Assembly (NCBI GenBank): GCA_030533035.1
Contig: JAUNJW010000081.1
Location: forward strand, 1-8,507
DNA length: 8,507 nucleotides
Origin: Erysipelotrichaceae bacterium
GTDB lineage: Bacteria > Bacillota_I > Bacilli_A > Erysipelotrichales > Erysipelotrichaceae
Direction: 5' to 3'
Shown here: one piece after another, positions 6,792 to 8,507 of the stretch
Layout: the number at the start of each line of letters is the position of its first letter
Numbering within the stretch: position 1 is the stretch's first letter
Notes under the pieces: model-generated
What the model saw: only the letters and a program-made list of their open reading frames with translations
Told to the model about the DNA's origin: nothing
The model's database searches: none
Made by a program: the position numbers and the translations under genes

Positions 6792-8507
6792 GCAGAAAGA
6801 ATGTGATTGCCAACAGATATGAAGTAGTACAGCACATCGGACAGGGTGGTATGGCCGATGTCTTTCGTGGTGTTGACACCATTCTGAACAGGGAAGTCGC
6901 CATCAAGATCCTGAGGGCCGACCTTTCCACCGACGCCGTCTCCATTCTCCGCTTTGAAAGAGAAGCCCAGGCGGCCACCGCGCTTGCCCATCCGAATATC
7001 GTTGAAATCTATGACGTCGGCGATTACAAGGGCCATCATTATATCGTCATGGAATATGTTCCCGGCCGTACCCTCAAGCAGGTGATCCGGGCCCGGGGAC
7101 CGTTACTGAAAGAAGAAGCGGTCGATATCATGAAGCAGCTGACTTCAGCGGTTTATGAAGCCCACAGCCGCGGCATTATCCACCGTGACATCAAGCCGCA
7201 GAACGTTATTGTCAAGGCTGACGGATCGGTCAAGATCCTCGACTTCGGCATCGCCACCGCCAAGGGCAGCATGCAGCTGACCCAGGCCAACAATGTCATG
7301 GGCTCCGTTCATTACCTGGCGCCGGAACTTGCCAAGGGTGAACAGGCTTCCGCCCAGTCGGACATTTATGCCCTCGGCATCGTTCTTTATGAAATGCTGG
7401 CCGGCGATGTGCCGTTCAAGGCTGACCAGGCGGTGCAGGTGGCCCTGCGCCATATGCGTGACCCGATGCCTTCGCTCCGCGAGGCAAATCCGACCGTGCC
7501 CCAGTCGATTGAAAACATCGTGACCAGGGCAACGGCCAAGGACCCGAAGAAGCGCTACCGCAACTGCGAGGAAATGTGGCAGGACCTTTCGACATGCCTG
7601 CGTCCGGAAAGGGCAAACGAGGAAAAGCTCGTGATCGAAAAGCCGGAGGAAAAACAGGCGCCGGCCCAGAACCAGAACAAGGCCCGTCCCAGCCAGAGCC
7701 AGCCGGAAAACAAACAGCAGGTCCAGCAGCCGAAGCAGCCGGAAAAGAAAACCGTCCGTCAGGAAGAGCCGCCCCGGCCGACCATGACCAAATGGCTGAT
7801 CGCCATCATCGCTGTTGTCGCAGCCGCCGCCGTGATCATCGCCCTGATGCTGGCGGGAATCATCAGCTTCGGGCCGCGGATGACAACTGTCCCCGATATA
7901 GAAGGAATGACAATCCAGGATGCCCGCGACGCCTGTGCGGATGCGGACCTGACCCTGGATACGATCAATGTGGAATATACGCTGACCGAAGATGTTGAGC
8001 GCGGCCTGATCATCTCCGCTTCACCGGCTGTCGGTGAACCGGTGGAGGAAAAGACCGAAGTGAAAATCGTCGTCTCCAACGGCATCGGCGTCAGAATCGA
8101 AGACTTCACGGCAGAAGGAATGACGATTTCCAAAGCCGAGGAATACATCGCCTCGAACTATCCGCTGATGAAAGTCACCGTCGTTGACGAGGAAAGCAGC
8201 GAGCCGCCCGGAACGATCGTCCGCCAGGAAGGCCTTGAGCCGGGAACACTGTTCTCACCGGATCTGGCTTCGAATATCACCCTGGTGTATTCACGGTTCC
8301 CGACGGTCATCATTCCGGATACGATTCTGGGCATGCCGATCAACGACGCGATTGCGGCGCTTGAAGCCATGGGCGTGACTGCCCGTTCCTCCAACCGCGA
8401 TCCGTCCAACCTGACCCAGGAACAGATCGATGCCCTGGTATGGGGCGTTGTCGTCGATTCCTCACCGTCGGCAGGATCGTATTACACCCAGAAAGACGAT
8501 AACTTTG
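6788..8507 (+). CDS. prkC: Membrane Ser/Thr protein kinase with PASTA domains (PrkC/Stk), 3' end cut by the window
   Basis: PrkC-type kinases span the membrane and sense muropeptides or lipid II through outer PASTA repeats, controlling wall metabolism, growth and dormancy. 573 codons are visible. The kinase domain (about 10-270) shows the glycine loop GQGGMADVF (18-26), K40, E59, HRD at 132-134 and DFG at 152-154, all intact. A Pro/Gln/Lys/Glu-rich linker spans about 272-335, then one membrane helix (about 336-361). Outside are PASTA 1 (367-432), PASTA 2 (about 435-505) and PASTA 3 (from about 506, cut). The activation loop has only one of the four threonines I recall from B. subtilis PrkC (T165). 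PASTA 2 begins with IEDF and lacks the usual leading proline. The start is secured by AGGAG at 6776-6780 and the ATGA overlap with prpC. In B. subtilis rsgA and rpe follow; here that lies beyond the window. Confidence 0.96.
   Translation, partial: MSRKNVIANRYEVVQHIGQGGMADVFRGVDTILNREVAIKILRADLSTDAVSILRFEREAQAATALAHPNIVEIYDVGDYKGHHYIVMEYVPGRTLKQVIRARGPLLKEEAVDIMKQLTSAVYEAHSRGIIHRDIKPQNVIVKADGSVKILDFGIATAKGSMQLTQANNVMGSVHYLAPELAKGEQASAQSDIYALGIVLYEMLAGDVPFKADQAVQVALRHMRDPMPSLREANPTVPQSIENIVTRATAKDPKKRYRNCEEMWQDLSTCLRPERANEEKLVIEKPEEKQAPAQNQNKARPSQSQPENKQQVQQPKQPEKKTVRQEEPPRPTMTKWLIAIIAVVAAAAVIIALMLAGIISFGPRMTTVPDIEGMTIQDARDACADADLTLDTINVEYTLTEDVERGLIISASPAVGEPVEEKTEVKIVVSNGIGVRIEDFTAEGMTISKAEEYIASNYPLMKVTVVDEESSEPPGTIVRQEGLEPGTLFSPDLASNITLVYSRFPTVIIPDTILGMPINDAIAALEAMGVTARSSNRDPSNLTQEQIDALVWGVVVDSSPSAGSYYTQKDDNF

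Noticed and set aside
7576..7998. 140-codon open frame overlapping the PrkC linker in another frame
   Set aside because: The low-complexity Pro/Gly/Lys/Ala composition is a frame-shifted reading of the repetitive linker of prkC; the kinase frame is continuous through it.
1..8507. CRISPR arrays, tRNA/rRNA genes, insertion sequences, riboswitches or phage genes
   Set aside because: Almost every base is in a recognised core gene; the two gaps (92 and 134 bp) hold only promoters, ribosome binding sites and terminator-like hairpins, and no repeat array or RNA fold of that kind was seen.

Overview
This looks like a chromosomal housekeeping region of a low-to-mid GC Gram-positive bacterium (Bacillota). 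The evidence is the run priA–rsmB–rlmN–PP2C phosphatase–PASTA kinase, which is the Bacillota arrangement known from B. subtilis, together with strong GGAGG-type ribosome binding sites. G+C looks slightly above one half by eye. Details of PriA (helicase motif VI reads QASGRSGR) and RlmN (the SSQVGCNMGCTFCASG region) would suit the Erysipelotrichia, but that placement is inference from memory and not proven here.

Layout. On the minus strand, reading leftwards from 1412, are two proline-synthesis genes: proA (complete) and proC (only its first 58 codons before the window edge), joined by an ATGA overlap. A 92-bp divergent intergenic region (1413-1504) separates them from a rightward set. This set comprises priA (replication restart helicase), rsmB (16S rRNA m5C methyltransferase, 3 bp after priA), a 134-bp gap with a clear intrinsic terminator and a candidate promoter, rlmN (23S rRNA/tRNA m2A methyltransferase), prpC/stp (PP2C-type Ser/Thr phosphatase) and prkC (membrane Ser/Thr kinase with PASTA repeats, cut by the right edge). 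rlmN/prpC and prpC/prkC are again joined by ATGA overlaps.

How the genes work together. ProA and ProC catalyse two steps of glutamate-to-proline synthesis; proB is not visible here. PrpC and PrkC are the classic opposing phosphatase/kinase pair that senses cell-wall fragments through PASTA domains. RsmB and RlmN modify the ribosome. PriA restarts stalled replication forks and is linked to the others by genome neighbourhood only.

Points worth noting are the absence of def and fmt between priA and rsmB, a terminator that splits the usual operon, candidate promoters that imply very short or no 5' leaders (especially for rlmN), and a threonine-poor activation loop in PrkC. I found no mobile element, CRISPR array, RNA gene or evidence of a new multi-gene system; the region is largely ordinary core genome.
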